Position numbers and translations under genes: made by a program
The notes under the pieces: model-generated
What the model saw: the letters and a program-made list of their open reading frames with translations, nothing else
What the model was told of the DNA's origin: nothing
Databases searched by the model: none
In this document: piece by piece, positions 51,583 through 59,792 of the stretch
How the letters are laid out: the number at the start of each line of letters is the position of its first letter
Numbering within the stretch: the stretch's first letter is position 1
Source of the DNA: Rhodospirillales bacterium
GTDB lineage: Bacteria > Pseudomonadota > Alphaproteobacteria > Micavibrionales > UBA1664
Direction: 5' to 3'
Length of the DNA: 64,000 nt
Assembly: GCA_023898805.1 (NCBI GenBank)
Contig: CP060260.1
Span: 372,001 to 436,000, forward strand

Positions 51583-52629
51583 TCAGGATTCCCCGAACAC
51601 GGTGTTGATTTGCTGCGTTACGCGCACGAAGGTGGTGCGCTTGGAAAGCTCCTTCAGCCGCCGCGCCCCGACATAGGTGCAGGCCGAACGGATACCGCCC
51701 AGAATATCTTGCAAACTGGCCTTCACGTCGCCGCGATATTTGATGCTGACGGTCTTGCCTTCCGACGCGCGGTATTCCGCCACCCCGCCGCTGTGCTTGG
51801 TCATCGCGGTCTTGCTGCTCATGCCATAGAACTGCACGAATTTCTCGCCTTGTCTTTCCACGATTTCGCATTCCGACTGGTCGTGCCCGGCCAGCATCCC
51901 GCCCAGCATCACGAAATCCGCCCCGGCACCGAACGCCTTGGCCAGATCGCCCGGCACGGTGCATCCGCCATCGGCGCACACCAGCCCGCCCAGACCGTGC
52001 GCGGCATCGGCGCATTCGATAATCGCCGAAAGCTGCGGATATCCGACACCGGTCATTTTGCGCGTGGTGCACACGCTGCCCGGCCCGATGCCCACCTTCA
52101 CGACGTCCGCGCCGGAAAGAACCAGTTCCTCGGTCATTTCATGCGTCACCACGTTGCCCGCCATGATGGTCATTTTGGGATAGGCCTCGCGCATGGATTT
52201 GAGATACGTGACAAACGCCTCCGAATAGCCGTTGGCGACATCGATGCAGATCTTCGTCAGGCGCTGTTTGTCGGCCTTCTTGAGCACGGCTTTAAGCTTT
52301 TCCTGATCGTCCTTGGTGGTGCCGAGCGAATACCACGCGGCATCGGATTCCGGCGCCTTGAAAAACGCAGCAAGATCGGCGACCGAATAATGCTTGGTAA
52401 GCGCCACGCCAAGCCCCTCGCCATGCTTGGCGAATGCGCGAGCCATCGCCATGGTGCCCACGCCGTCCATGTTGGCCGCCACGATGGGTGTGCCCTTGAA
52501 GCTCCGCCCGCTCCACTTGAACGTGAATTCGCGCCGGATGTCCACGTCGCGCCGCGTGCCCAGCGTGCTGCGCTTGGGCCGGATCAGAACATCCTTGAAA
52601 TCCAGTTTGACGTCTTCCTCGATACGCAT
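51583..52629 (-). CDS. guaC: GMP reductase
   Basis: This 348-residue barrel enzyme belongs to the IMP dehydrogenase/GMP reductase family, without the CBS domains of IMP dehydrogenase. The catalytic loop GIGPGSVCTTR contains the nucleophilic Cys. The opening EDVKLDFKDVLIRPKRSTL and the block MAGNVVTHEMTEELVLSGAD match GuaC. It converts GMP to IMP with NADPH. The length fits GuaC (about 347). AGGA supports the ATG at 52629. It follows bdhA with a gap of 68 bases. Confidence 0.94.
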   Translation of the reverse strand: MRIEEDVKLDFKDVLIRPKRSTLGTRRDVDIRREFTFKWSGRSFKGTPIVAANMDGVGTMAMARAFAKHGEGLGVALTKHYSVADLAAFFKAPESDAAWYSLGTTKDDQEKLKAVLKKADKQRLTKICIDVANGYSEAFVTYLKSMREAYPKMTIMAGNVVTHEMTEELVLSGADVVKVGIGPGSVCTTRKMTGVGYPQLSAIIECADAAHGLGGLVCADGGCTVPGDLAKAFGAGADFVMLGGMLAGHDQSECEIVERQGEKFVQFYGMSSKTAMTKHSGGVAEYRASEGKTVSIKYRGDVKASLQDILGGIRSACTYVGARRLKELSKRTTFVRVTQQINTVFGES

Positions 52630-52697
52630 GCCCAATTCCTGCCTGTTTCGGTTGCCCGCATGGTTTAGCAGACCCGTGGGCCAAAGACCATAAATTG

Positions 52698-53501
52698 CTA
52701 TTGCGCCGTCCAGCCGCCGTCCTGCACCCAGAGGGTTCCGCGCATCTGCGCTGCGTTTTCCGAACACAGGAAAACGACCATCGCGGCAATATCCTCGGGC
52801 CTAGTGAACTCGCCGGAAGGTTGCTTTTCCGACAAAAGCTTTTCCTTGGCGGCTTCGCCGGAAATATTGTCGCGCGCGGCAATGGCGTCGATCTGCTTTT
52901 GCACCAACGGCGTATGCACCCACCCCGGACAGATGGCGTTGCAGGTGATGGCCTGACGCGCGGTTTCAAGCGCCACGACCTTGGTCAGGCCGGTCAAACC
53001 GTGCTTGGCGGAAACATAGGCCGCCTTGTTGACCGAAGCCACAAGCCCGTGCACGGATGCGATATTCACAATCCGCCCCCACCCCTGTTTGCGCATGGCG
53101 GGCAGAGCCTCTTGTATCGCGAAAAACGGCGCCGAAAGCATGAGCGATAAAATCAGGTTCCATTTTTCAGACGGAAATTCATCGACCGGCGCCGTGTGCT
53201 GGATGCCGGCGTTATTGACCAGTATGTCCAGCCGCCCGCCCTTGGCGATCGCGTCGCCAACCATGGCTTTGACCCCATCTTCCTTGGACAAATCCGCGCC
53301 GTTATACCACGCGCTAACATCAAAATCGGCCTCTAGCCCCTTGCGCTCTTTTTCGATCGCTGCGGCATCGCCGAAACCGTTGATCATGACGTTCGCGCCC
53401 TCCGCCGCCAGCGCCCGTGCAACGGCAAGCCCGATGCCGCTGGTCGACCCGGTGACCAGCGCGACCTTACCCTTCAATGACTTTTTCGATGCCGCGTTCA
53501 T
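52698..53501 (-). CDS. bdhA: D-3-hydroxybutyrate dehydrogenase
   Basis: This 267-residue short-chain dehydrogenase interconverts 3-hydroxybutyrate and acetoacetate with NAD, in polyhydroxybutyrate or ketone-body use. The Rossmann motif TGSTSGIG, the NNAGIQH block and the catalytic YVSAKHG (Tyr and Lys) are intact. TCNAICPGWVHTPLVQKQID and SEKQPSGEFTRPEDIA are the signature of bacterial BdhA. The ATG at 53501 has a perfect AAAGGAG upstream. It lies upstream of guaC in the same direction. Confidence 0.93.
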   Translation of the reverse strand: MNAASKKSLKGKVALVTGSTSGIGLAVARALAAEGANVMINGFGDAAAIEKERKGLEADFDVSAWYNGADLSKEDGVKAMVGDAIAKGGRLDILVNNAGIQHTAPVDEFPSEKWNLILSLMLSAPFFAIQEALPAMRKQGWGRIVNIASVHGLVASVNKAAYVSAKHGLTGLTKVVALETARQAITCNAICPGWVHTPLVQKQIDAIAARDNISGEAAKEKLLSEKQPSGEFTRPEDIAAMVVFLCSENAAQMRGTLWVQDGGWTAQ

Positions 53502-53654
53502 GCGTATCTCCTTTCCGACTCTTTCAATACTTTTTTGCTGCATTACCAGAACGCCCTTCGCGCAGAAACTGTCTCTCGGTGTTCAGGCTTGCGCGCGGCA
53601 ATCCACGCCTACGCAACCCCGCCCTACAACGCAAGGTTAAGGCGCGGCGCAAAC

Positions 53655-53843
53655 CTAGTCCGACTTTTTGAAGAAGCCCGCCGCGGCCTGAGCCGAGGCT
53701 TTTTTGCGTTTGATCTCGCCTTCAACGCGGACAATCTCCTCTTGGAGTTCTGTGATATAATCTTCAAGCTCGTCCACGGATAGGGAATCGAGCTTTTTTG
53801 GTTGTGGCTTGGCTTTTTGCGGCACAAAATCGTCGTCGAACAT
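53655..53843 (-). CDS. DUF1192 family protein
   Basis: This 62-residue protein matches the small DUF1192 family of Alphaproteobacteria. SLSVDELEDYITELQEEIVR is the diagnostic amphipathic coil. The role is unknown. As in other alphaproteobacteria, it lies back to back with a quinone-oxidoreductase gene. TTGTCC, 16 bases and TATGTT (53850-53877, minus strand) end six bases before the ATG, so its transcript may be leaderless. Confidence 0.85.
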   Translation of the reverse strand: MFDDDFVPQKAKPQPKKLDSLSVDELEDYITELQEEIVRVEGEIKRKKASAQAAAGFFKKSD

Positions 53844-53849
53844 GCCCGA

Positions 53850-53877
53850 AACATAACACGATCACGGGAAGGGACAA
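53850..53877 (-). promoter_or_regulatory. Promoter of the DUF1192 gene (TTGTCC, 16 bases, TATGTT)
   Basis: The -10-like hexamer lies exactly six bases before the ATG and no Shine-Dalgarno is present. The -35 overlaps the ribosome binding region of the divergent gene at 53880. Confidence 0.4.
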
Positions 53878-53879
53878 GA

Positions 53880-54869
53880 ATGCGGGCCATAGAAATTACC
53901 GGCAAGGGCGGCGGACCCGAGGCCCTGCGCCTGACCGAACGCGAACTTGTCGCCGTCATCGCCCCGGACGAGGTGATTTTGCGCGTGGTCGCGGCTGGCG
54001 TGACCCGCGATGACATCCTGCAGCGTCGCGGCCTGTACGACGCGCCCGAAGGTGTGACCGACATTCCGGGCCTTGAAGTATCAGGCGTGGTGGAAGCCGT
54101 GGGCGCCGCCGCCACCCGTTTCAAGGTCGGGGACCGCGTCTGCGCCCTGCTGCCCGGCGGGGGTTATGCCGAATATGCGATCGCGCACGAATCCCTGTGC
54201 CACGAAATCCCCGGATCCATGGACATGCAGCTGGCCGCCTGCTTGCCCAAATCCATGTTCACGGCCTGGAGCAGCATATTCATGCGCGGCAAACTGCGCG
54301 CCGGCGAAACCCTGCTGGTCCACGGTGGCACGTCCGGCGTGGGCGTCATGGCGATCCAGATGGCGCATCAATGCGGCGCCTCGGTCTACGTCACTACGGG
54401 GGATTCTGAAAAAAAGCGCCTGTGCATCCGTCTGGGCGCGCGCATGGCCATCGACCGATCGATGGAGGATTACGCCATGGTTCTGCGCCGCGTGGTGCCC
54501 GATGGCATCAACGTCGTGCTGGACATGTCGGGCGGCGGCGTGCTGGCCAGGGACATGGAAATCATGGCCCCCGACGGACGCCATGTTTCGATCGCGCATA
54601 TGAGCGGCAAGACCGCCCAGATCGACATTCCCACGCTTATGCGCAAGCGCCTGATCCTTACCGGAGCCACACTGCGCGGGCGTCCCATGGCGGAACAGGC
54701 GGCGATCGCCGCCGACCTTGACCTCAAGATCTGGCCGATGATCGCCAACGGACGCGTCACCCCGGTTCTCGACAAGGTTTTTCCGTTGGAATACGCCGCC
54801 GAGGCGCATCGCCATATCGAATCCGGCAAGCACCGCGGCAAGGTGGTCCTAAGCGTTTCCAATCCTTAA
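53880..54869 (+). CDS. NADPH:quinone reductase (PIG3-type zinc-free MDR family)
   Basis: This 329-residue medium-chain dehydrogenase belongs to the quinone oxidoreductase/PIG3 subgroup, which reduces quinones with NADPH. The N-terminal GroES-like part has IPGLEVSGVVEAVGAAATRF and KVGDRVCALLPGGGYAEYA. The nucleotide-binding loop is VHGGTSGVGVMAIQMAHQCG. The zinc-binding residues of alcohol dehydrogenases are missing. AAGGGA supports the ATG at 53880. It is divergent from the DUF1192 gene and followed by the TrcR-type gene with its own promoter. Confidence 0.92.
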   Translation: MRAIEITGKGGGPEALRLTERELVAVIAPDEVILRVVAAGVTRDDILQRRGLYDAPEGVTDIPGLEVSGVVEAVGAAATRFKVGDRVCALLPGGGYAEYAIAHESLCHEIPGSMDMQLAACLPKSMFTAWSSIFMRGKLRAGETLLVHGGTSGVGVMAIQMAHQCGASVYVTTGDSEKKRLCIRLGARMAIDRSMEDYAMVLRRVVPDGINVVLDMSGGGVLARDMEIMAPDGRHVSIAHMSGKTAQIDIPTLMRKRLILTGATLRGRPMAEQAAIAADLDLKIWPMIANGRVTPVLDKVFPLEYAAEAHRHIESGKHRGKVVLSVSNP

Positions 54870-54875
54870 TATTTT

Positions 54876-54904
54876 CTGGCATTCCAGGCGAAAATGGGTA
54901 TAGT
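54876..54904 (+). promoter_or_regulatory. Sigma-70-like promoter of the TrcR-type gene
   Basis: CTGGCA, a 17-base spacer and TATAGT lie 40 bases before the ATG at 54945, leaving a normal untranslated leader. Confidence 0.5.
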
Positions 54905-54944
54905 GCCGCCCATTCAAGCCAAAACCAAGGACGGAAAACCAGTT

Positions 54945-55577
54945 ATGACCGCGCCCCTGATGCCCAAGGCCACCGCCGTGTGGCTGATCGAGAACACCAC
55001 GCTGACCTTCGACCAGATCGCCGCTTTCTGCGCGCTGCACCCGCTTGAGGTCCAGACCATCGCCGACGAGGAAGGGCAGAAAATCACCGGCCAAAGCCCG
55101 ATTCAGGCCCGCCTTGTGACTCAGGATGAAATCAACAAGGCTCAGGCTGACACCAGCTACCGGATGCAGGCGATCAAGACCGACCTGCCGGAACCGCGCC
55201 AGCGCTCCAAGGGCCCGCGCTATACACCGATCTCCAAGCGCCAGGACAAACCGGACGCGATCGCCTGGCTGCTCAAGCACCATCCCGAACTCAACGACAA
55301 CATGATCGGCCGTCTGGTCGGCACGACCCGCGGCACCATCCAGTCGGTGCGCGACAAAACCCACCCCAACAGCGGCAATTTCCAGCCCCGCTCGCCGGTT
55401 GAACTGGGCCTGTGCACCTATCAGGAATTCGATAAACTGGTGCAAAAGGCCCGTAAACAGGCCGAAAAGGAAGGGCGTTGGAAACCCCCGGTCGAGGAAA
55501 CGGAAACCGCCGAGGAACCGAAATCCAAGGATTCCGGCTTCGATTTCACCAATTTCCTGCGCGGCACCGGGTCCTGA
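54945..55577 (+). CDS. DUF1013 / TrcR-type cell-cycle regulator
   Basis: This 210-residue protein is typical of DUF1013, a family nearly limited to Alphaproteobacteria. The signature is MPKATAVWLIENTTLTFDQI at the N-terminus and the later KRQDKPDAIAWLLKHHPELN and GTTRGTIQSVRDKTH, helix-turn-helix-like. I recall this family being named TrcR, a transcriptional cell-cycle regulator; that name is from memory. It is soluble, with a C-terminal tail of about 25 residues ending FDFTNFLRG. The ATG at 54945 gives the family start; the frame is open to 54894. Confidence 0.9.
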   Translation: MTAPLMPKATAVWLIENTTLTFDQIAAFCALHPLEVQTIADEEGQKITGQSPIQARLVTQDEINKAQADTSYRMQAIKTDLPEPRQRSKGPRYTPISKRQDKPDAIAWLLKHHPELNDNMIGRLVGTTRGTIQSVRDKTHPNSGNFQPRSPVELGLCTYQEFDKLVQKARKQAEKEGRWKPPVEETETAEEPKSKDSGFDFTNFLRGTGS

Positions 55578-55668
55578 GTTCCTGAACTCAAATTAAAACA
55601 TTCCAAAAACATCCCGTGCGGCGCGCGCCTGCTTACGCCTTCGCACTTGCCCACGCATACCTCCCCCC

Positions 55669-55698
55669 TGTGCGTCCCTGTGCGTCCCCTGTGCGTCC
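55669..55698. repeat. Three near-tandem copies of a 10-bp unit (TGTGCGTCCC)
   Basis: Copies begin at 55669, 55679 and 55690, the last shorter by one base and offset by one. They lie between the TrcR-type gene and cydP, in the region expected to control the cytochrome bd operon. Confidence 0.75.
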
Positions 55699-55763
55699 GT
55701 GTGCAAAAGCGCAAGGCGGCAGAACGCGTTGACGGTACCACACGGCGCAACTAGCTTTGTGCC

Positions 55764-55964
55764 ATGCCGCCGGTATCGAACACGAACACACCAGATGGTC
55801 ATCAACACGAGCATCATCGGCACGAGCGCCGCTATTATCTGGAACTCGCGCTGGCCATGACGGTGAAACTGGCCCTTCTGGCCGGCTTGTTTTTTCTGAT
55901 CCGCGGCACGATCGTCCATGTGGACGTGGCCGGCATGGCCGCGCATATTGACGGTAATGGCTAG
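55764..55964 (+). CDS. cydP: CydP, cytochrome bd oxidase small accessory subunit
   Basis: This 66-residue protein has a His-rich soluble N-terminus (HQHEHHRHERR) and one membrane helix (AMTVKLALLAGLFFLIRG), then a short periplasmic tail with HVDVAGMAAHIDG. Position directly before cydA, length and topology match CydP, a putative small subunit found in many Proteobacteria. The His-rich stretch is unusual and could bind metal; that is inference. No ribosome binding site is visible before the ATG. Confidence 0.8.
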   Translation: MPPVSNTNTPDGHQHEHHRHERRYYLELALAMTVKLALLAGLFFLIRGTIVHVDVAGMAAHIDGNG

Positions 55965-55981
55965 CGTTTAGGAGTTTCCAG

Positions 55982-57538
55982 ATGACCGACCAACTTGTCG
56001 ACCTCTCCCGCCTGCAATTCGCGGCCACGGCCATGTACCACTTCTTGTTCGTGCCCCTGACACTGGGCATGACATGGATGCTGGTGATCATGGAAAGCGT
56101 CTATGTGATGACCGGCAAGCCTGTCTACCGCGACATGACCAAATTCTGGGGCAAGCTGTTCGGCATCAATTTCGCGTTGGGCGTCACCACCGGCATCACC
56201 ATGGAATTCCAGTTCGGAACCAACTGGGCCTACTATTCGCACTATGTCGGCGACGTATTCGGCGCGCCGCTGGCGATCGAGGGGCTGATGGCTTTTTTCC
56301 TCGAATCCACCTTCATCGGCCTGTTTTTCTTCGGCTGGGACCGCCTGCCAAAAACGCAGCATCTTATGGTCACCATCCTGATGGCGGTGGGCACCAATTT
56401 GTCCGCCCTGTGGATTTTGATCGCCAACGGCTGGATGCAAAACCCCCTCGGCGCAGATTTCAGCTATGTCACCATGCGCATGGAAATGACCGATTTCTGG
56501 GACATCATCTTCAACCCCATCGCACAGGCCAAATTCGTGCACACCGTTTCGGCGGGCTATGTCACCGGCGCGATGTTCGTGCTCTCCATTTCGGCCTGGT
56601 ATCTGCTTAAGGGCCGACATCTGGAAATCGCGCGCCGCAGCTTCCGCATTGCCGCCGCGTTCGGCTTTGCCGCTGCCTGCTCTGTGATCGTGCTGGGCGA
56701 CGATTCCGGCTACACGATCGGCGAGGCGCAGCAAACCAAACTCGCCGCGATGGAGGCGATGTGGCACACCGAACCCGCCCCGGCGCCATTGACCCTGCTG
56801 GCCGGGATCAACCAGAAGGAAATGAAGAACGACTGGGAAATCAAAATTCCATGGGTTCTGGGCATTATCGCCACCCGATCCCTGACCCACACACTGCCCG
56901 GCATTGATGAAATCAAGACGGAAAATCGCGAGCGTATCGCCCGCGGCATGCGCGCGGTGCGCACGCTGGAGGCGTTACGCAAAAACCCTGACAATCCTGC
57001 GCTCAAGGAACGGTTCGCGCGCGAGAAGGCCGATCTGGGCTACGGACTTTTGCTGCGTAAATACGTGACCGACATGAACATGGTCACCCCCGCGATCATC
57101 GACAAGGCCGCCGATGACACCATCCCCCGTGTTGCCCCGATGTTCTGGGGCTTCCGCGCGATGGTGGGGCTGGGCTTCTCCTTCCTTGCCCTGTTCGCGC
57201 TGTCCTTTTACACCACCCTGCGCGGCACGTTTGAACGCCACCGCTGGCTGCTGCGCTGGGCGCTGTGGTTCCTGCCGATGCCGTGGATCGCGTGCGAGCT
57301 TGGCTGGTTCGTCGCCGAATACGGCCGCCAGCCATGGACGATTTACGGCGTCCTGCCGACCCATCTTTCGGTTTCAAGCCTGAGTGTCGAATCGCTTTAC
57401 GGGTCGCTGGCCGGTTTCGTGGGCTTCTACACCGTGCTGCTGATCGTGGAGATGTACCTGATGTTCAAATTCGCGCGCCTAGGCCCCGACACGATACCCG
57501 ACACGATGCCCGACACAACGCCCGACACGGCTCACTGA
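55982..57538 (+). CDS. cydA: Cytochrome bd ubiquinol oxidase subunit I
   Basis: This 518-residue inner-membrane protein is the heme-bearing subunit of the high-affinity quinol oxidase. The axial His of heme b595 is in AMYHFLFVPLTLGM (His20). GWFVAEYGRQPW near residue 449 is the conserved GRQPW motif. The large loop between residues about 255-385 is a long Q-loop that binds quinol (DWEIKIPWVLGIIATRS). Length and layout match E. coli CydA (522). GGAG supports the ATG. The tail has a short repeated PDT pattern. Confidence 0.97.
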   Translation: MTDQLVDLSRLQFAATAMYHFLFVPLTLGMTWMLVIMESVYVMTGKPVYRDMTKFWGKLFGINFALGVTTGITMEFQFGTNWAYYSHYVGDVFGAPLAIEGLMAFFLESTFIGLFFFGWDRLPKTQHLMVTILMAVGTNLSALWILIANGWMQNPLGADFSYVTMRMEMTDFWDIIFNPIAQAKFVHTVSAGYVTGAMFVLSISAWYLLKGRHLEIARRSFRIAAAFGFAAACSVIVLGDDSGYTIGEAQQTKLAAMEAMWHTEPAPAPLTLLAGINQKEMKNDWEIKIPWVLGIIATRSLTHTLPGIDEIKTENRERIARGMRAVRTLEALRKNPDNPALKERFAREKADLGYGLLLRKYVTDMNMVTPAIIDKAADDTIPRVAPMFWGFRAMVGLGFSFLALFALSFYTTLRGTFERHRWLLRWALWFLPMPWIACELGWFVAEYGRQPWTIYGVLPTHLSVSSLSVESLYGSLAGFVGFYTVLLIVEMYLMFKFARLGPDTIPDTMPDTTPDTAH

Positions 57539-57556
57539 CCCGGAAAGGATGATGCC

Positions 57557-58699
57557 ATGCTCAGCTTCGTGATACTCAAGCTCATCTGGTGGGTTCTGGT
57601 CGGCGTCCTGTTGATCGGCTTCGCGATCATGGACGGCCACGACATGGGCGTCGGCACATTGCTGCCCTTTGTCGGCAAGGGCGACACCGAACGCCGGGTC
57701 GTCATCAACACCGTCGCCCCGCACTGGGACGGCAATCAGGTCTGGTTCATCACCGGCGGCGGCGCGATTTTCGCGGCATGGCCCTTCGTCTACGCCACCG
57801 CGTTTTCGGGTTTTTACTGGGCGATGCTGGCGGTGCTCTGGTCGCTGTTCTTCCGTCCCGTCGGCTTCGATTACCGCAGCAAGATCGAAAGCCCCCTTTG
57901 GCGCAAGACATGGGATATCGGCCTGTTCATCGGCGGGTTCGTGCCGCCGGTGATCTTCGGCGTCGCCTTCGGCAACCTGCTTCAAGGCGTGCCCTTTTAT
58001 TTCGACGATACCTTGATGCCGCATTACACCGGCACGTTCTGGGCGCTGCTCAATCCCTTTGCCTTGGTTTGCGGCCTTGTATCCAGCGCGATGATCACCT
58101 TTCACGGCGCGGTTTACCTGATGCACCGCACAATCGGCGACGTCCACGCCCGCGCCCGCAAGGCGGCCAGCGTGTTCGGCCCGCTGGCGCTGGCGCTGTT
58201 CGCGCTGGCGGGAATCTGGATCGCGCGCGGCGGCATCGACGGCTATGCCATTACCTCGGTCCTCGACCCGGCATCGCTGCCCAACCCGCTGGCCAAGGAC
58301 GTGGCGCGCGTCGCGGGCGGCTGGCTGGAAAACTATCACCGCTGGCCCATCGCCATGACTGCACCGCTGCTAGCTTTCGTGGCAGGCTTGGCGGCGACGG
58401 CGCTGGCCCGCGCCGGGCGCACGGGGCTGGCCTTTATTGGCTCCAGCCTGATGATGACCGGCATCATCACGACGGCAGGCGTGTCGATGTTCCCGTTCAT
58501 CATGCCGTCCTCCAGCGATCCGCGCTCCAGCCTGACAGTCTGGGACAGCACATCCAGCCACCTGACGCTGTCGATCATGTTCTGGGCGGTGGTCATCTTC
58601 ATGCCGTTGATCATCTTCTATACCCAATGGGCCTACCGCGTGATGGCGGGCAAGGTGACCCCGGAATACATCGAAAAGAACAAGAAAACCGTTTACTGA
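57557..58699 (+). CDS. cydB: Cytochrome bd ubiquinol oxidase subunit II
   Basis: This 380-residue membrane protein is subunit II, which pairs with CydA. The N-terminal helix includes LIWWVLVGVLLIGFAIMDGH, then GVGTLLPFVG and VINTVAPHWDGNQVWFITGG, all typical. The late segment TAGVSMFPFIMPSS is the conserved Pro-rich helix. The length equals E. coli CydB (379). AAAGGATG supports the ATG. It follows cydA by 18 bases. Confidence 0.97.
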   Translation: MLSFVILKLIWWVLVGVLLIGFAIMDGHDMGVGTLLPFVGKGDTERRVVINTVAPHWDGNQVWFITGGGAIFAAWPFVYATAFSGFYWAMLAVLWSLFFRPVGFDYRSKIESPLWRKTWDIGLFIGGFVPPVIFGVAFGNLLQGVPFYFDDTLMPHYTGTFWALLNPFALVCGLVSSAMITFHGAVYLMHRTIGDVHARARKAASVFGPLALALFALAGIWIARGGIDGYAITSVLDPASLPNPLAKDVARVAGGWLENYHRWPIAMTAPLLAFVAGLAATALARAGRTGLAFIGSSLMMTGIITTAGVSMFPFIMPSSSDPRSSLTVWDSTSSHLTLSIMFWAVVIFMPLIIFYTQWAYRVMAGKVTPEYIEKNKKTVY

Positions 58700-58732
58700 C
58701 CGGCTTGAAAACCGGGCACGGAGGATTCGATC

Positions 58733-58840
58733 ATGTGGTATCTGACCTGGGTTCTGGGCGTGGGGTTCGCGGTTTTGCTGGCGATCCTCAACGCCATTTG
58801 GGGTGAGAATGAAGACGCCCGCAACAAGCCCGAAACCTGA
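58733..58840 (+). CDS. cydX: CydX, small subunit of cytochrome bd oxidase
   Basis: This 35-residue protein has the CydX sequence WYLTWVLGVGFAVLLAI, then LNAIWGENED. CydX is one membrane helix that stabilises the heme groups of the oxidase. It lies 33 bases after cydB, with GGAGGA upstream of the ATG. Its end overlaps the start of the next gene. Confidence 0.93.
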   Translation: MWYLTWVLGVGFAVLLAILNAIWGENEDARNKPET

Positions 58841-59138
58841 CCGACCCGCTTCGCCGCCCGGTATCGCTCCACCCGGCATCTCTTGGGGCGCGCTCTCTCT
58901 GGCCTGTGCGCTTGCCTTGGGCTTGAGCATCTATCCCCGCCCGCTGATCGGCCCAGACGGCCGCGCGGACCACGGCACCTTGATGCTGCTGATATGGGCG
59001 ATGATCGCAGGACTGGTGCGCGGCGTAGGCTTCATCCCCCGCAACCGGGTTCTGCACGTCCTGCTTTCCGCCCCTGCCGCCTATGCCGCCTTTCTTGCCG
59101 CCTGCCTGATGCTTTATTTCACGCACGCACCCGTATGA
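58809..59138 (+). CDS. ybgE: YbgE-type cyd operon protein
   Basis: This 109-residue membrane protein matches E. coli YbgE (CydE), whose gene follows cydX. HGTLMLLIWAMIAGLVRGVG then FIPRN is the family block. Three hydrophobic segments are visible (LSLACALALGLSIYP, LMLLIWAMIAGLV, LLSAPAAYAAFLAACLMLYF). The function is unclear. The start overlaps cydX by 32 bases; GGGGTGAGA before the ATG at 58809 supports translational coupling. The N-terminal Pro-rich stretch is not in E. coli. Confidence 0.88.
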   Translation: MKTPATSPKPDRPASPPGIAPPGISWGALSLACALALGLSIYPRPLIGPDGRADHGTLMLLIWAMIAGLVRGVGFIPRNRVLHVLLSAPAAYAAFLAACLMLYFTHAPV

Positions 59139-59157
59139 ATGGCGATCAGGCATGAAA

Positions 59158-59187
59158 AACGCCGCCCAAAAAGGGCGGCGGGGTTTT
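59158..59187. terminator. Bidirectional terminator between the cyd operon and the DUF465 gene
   Basis: CGCCGCCC and GGGCGGCG form an eight-base stem around AAAAA. On the plus strand a GGGTTTT follows; on the minus strand GTTTTT follows. It ends both the cyd operon and the convergent gene at 59211. Confidence 0.85.
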
Positions 59188-59210
59188 ATTCGCATGCGGA
59201 TAAATATCCT

Positions 59211-59420
59211 TCAGGCACGACCATAAGTTTGCTGTCGTTCGCGCGCTTCGTCCATAAGATCGTCGCGAATTCCCGAAAGGATATCCTTGATCATCAACTT
59301 CTGGCGCTTGAGCTGGCGTACATAACTTTCATTGGCAGCAGGCAGGCTTTCTTCCCGTTCAATCAGCGCGGAAAGCATGGAATGCTTCCGCTGCAAGGCT
59401 TCTAGGCGTTCTTGCGGCAT
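59211..59420 (-). CDS. DUF465-like small helical protein
   Basis: This 69-residue protein resembles the DUF465 hairpin: ERLEALQRKHSMLSALIERE, a short turn with PAANESYVRQL, then KRQKLMIKDILSGI. It is a divergent relative of the gene at 14809. A perfect AAGGAG lies before the ATG at 59420. The frame is open upstream but that part lacks support. The role is unknown. Confidence 0.75.
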   Translation of the reverse strand: MPQERLEALQRKHSMLSALIEREESLPAANESYVRQLKRQKLMIKDILSGIRDDLMDEARERQQTYGRA

Positions 59421-59792
59421 TTCGGTTTCTCCTTCGAAACTAAGAGTTCGTGTTGGACCCGATACATTCAGCTGAATAGATACAAGATAGCACGCGGATG
59501 GCGTTTTCGCCACCTCGTCACGGCATTTTCATCGCCGCAGGCTAACCCACTATAATCATGCTGATTATCCATTGTTGCAGGGCAACAGCTAAAGACTCCT
59601 TAATGAATTTTGGAAAAGGGGCGCCGCCCGCCCGCACAGAATCAAAAAGAACCGCCGCCGGAAGACGGCGGCGGCTCAATGCACACTGACAAACATGGAG
59701 AGATGAAAAGCCGTATACACGGCCTGTTCTGATCCCAGATTAATCGCGATTCCTTAACGGATGCTGAATCGCCCGAAGACTTCAAAAAATAT
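59421..59792. other. 372-base gap with promoter-like and hairpin elements, no clear gene
   Basis: This gap contains the ribosome binding site and presumably the promoter of the DUF465-like gene (TATAGT on the minus strand at 59549-59554). On the plus strand TATAAT at 59551-59556 is a perfect -10 with only weak -35 candidates. A ten-codon frame including stop (59703-59732, MKSRIHGLF) has GGAGAG upstream. No plus-strand gene follows for 2.8 kb, so a small RNA is possible but not shown. A minus-strand terminator lies at 59643-59674. Confidence 0.4.
59643..59674 (-). terminator. Rho-independent terminator downstream of the acetyltransferase
   Basis: CCGCCGCC and GGCGGCGG form an eight-base stem around a seven-base loop, followed on the minus strand by TTCTTTTT. 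It lies about 120 bases after the stop at 59793. Confidence 0.7.
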
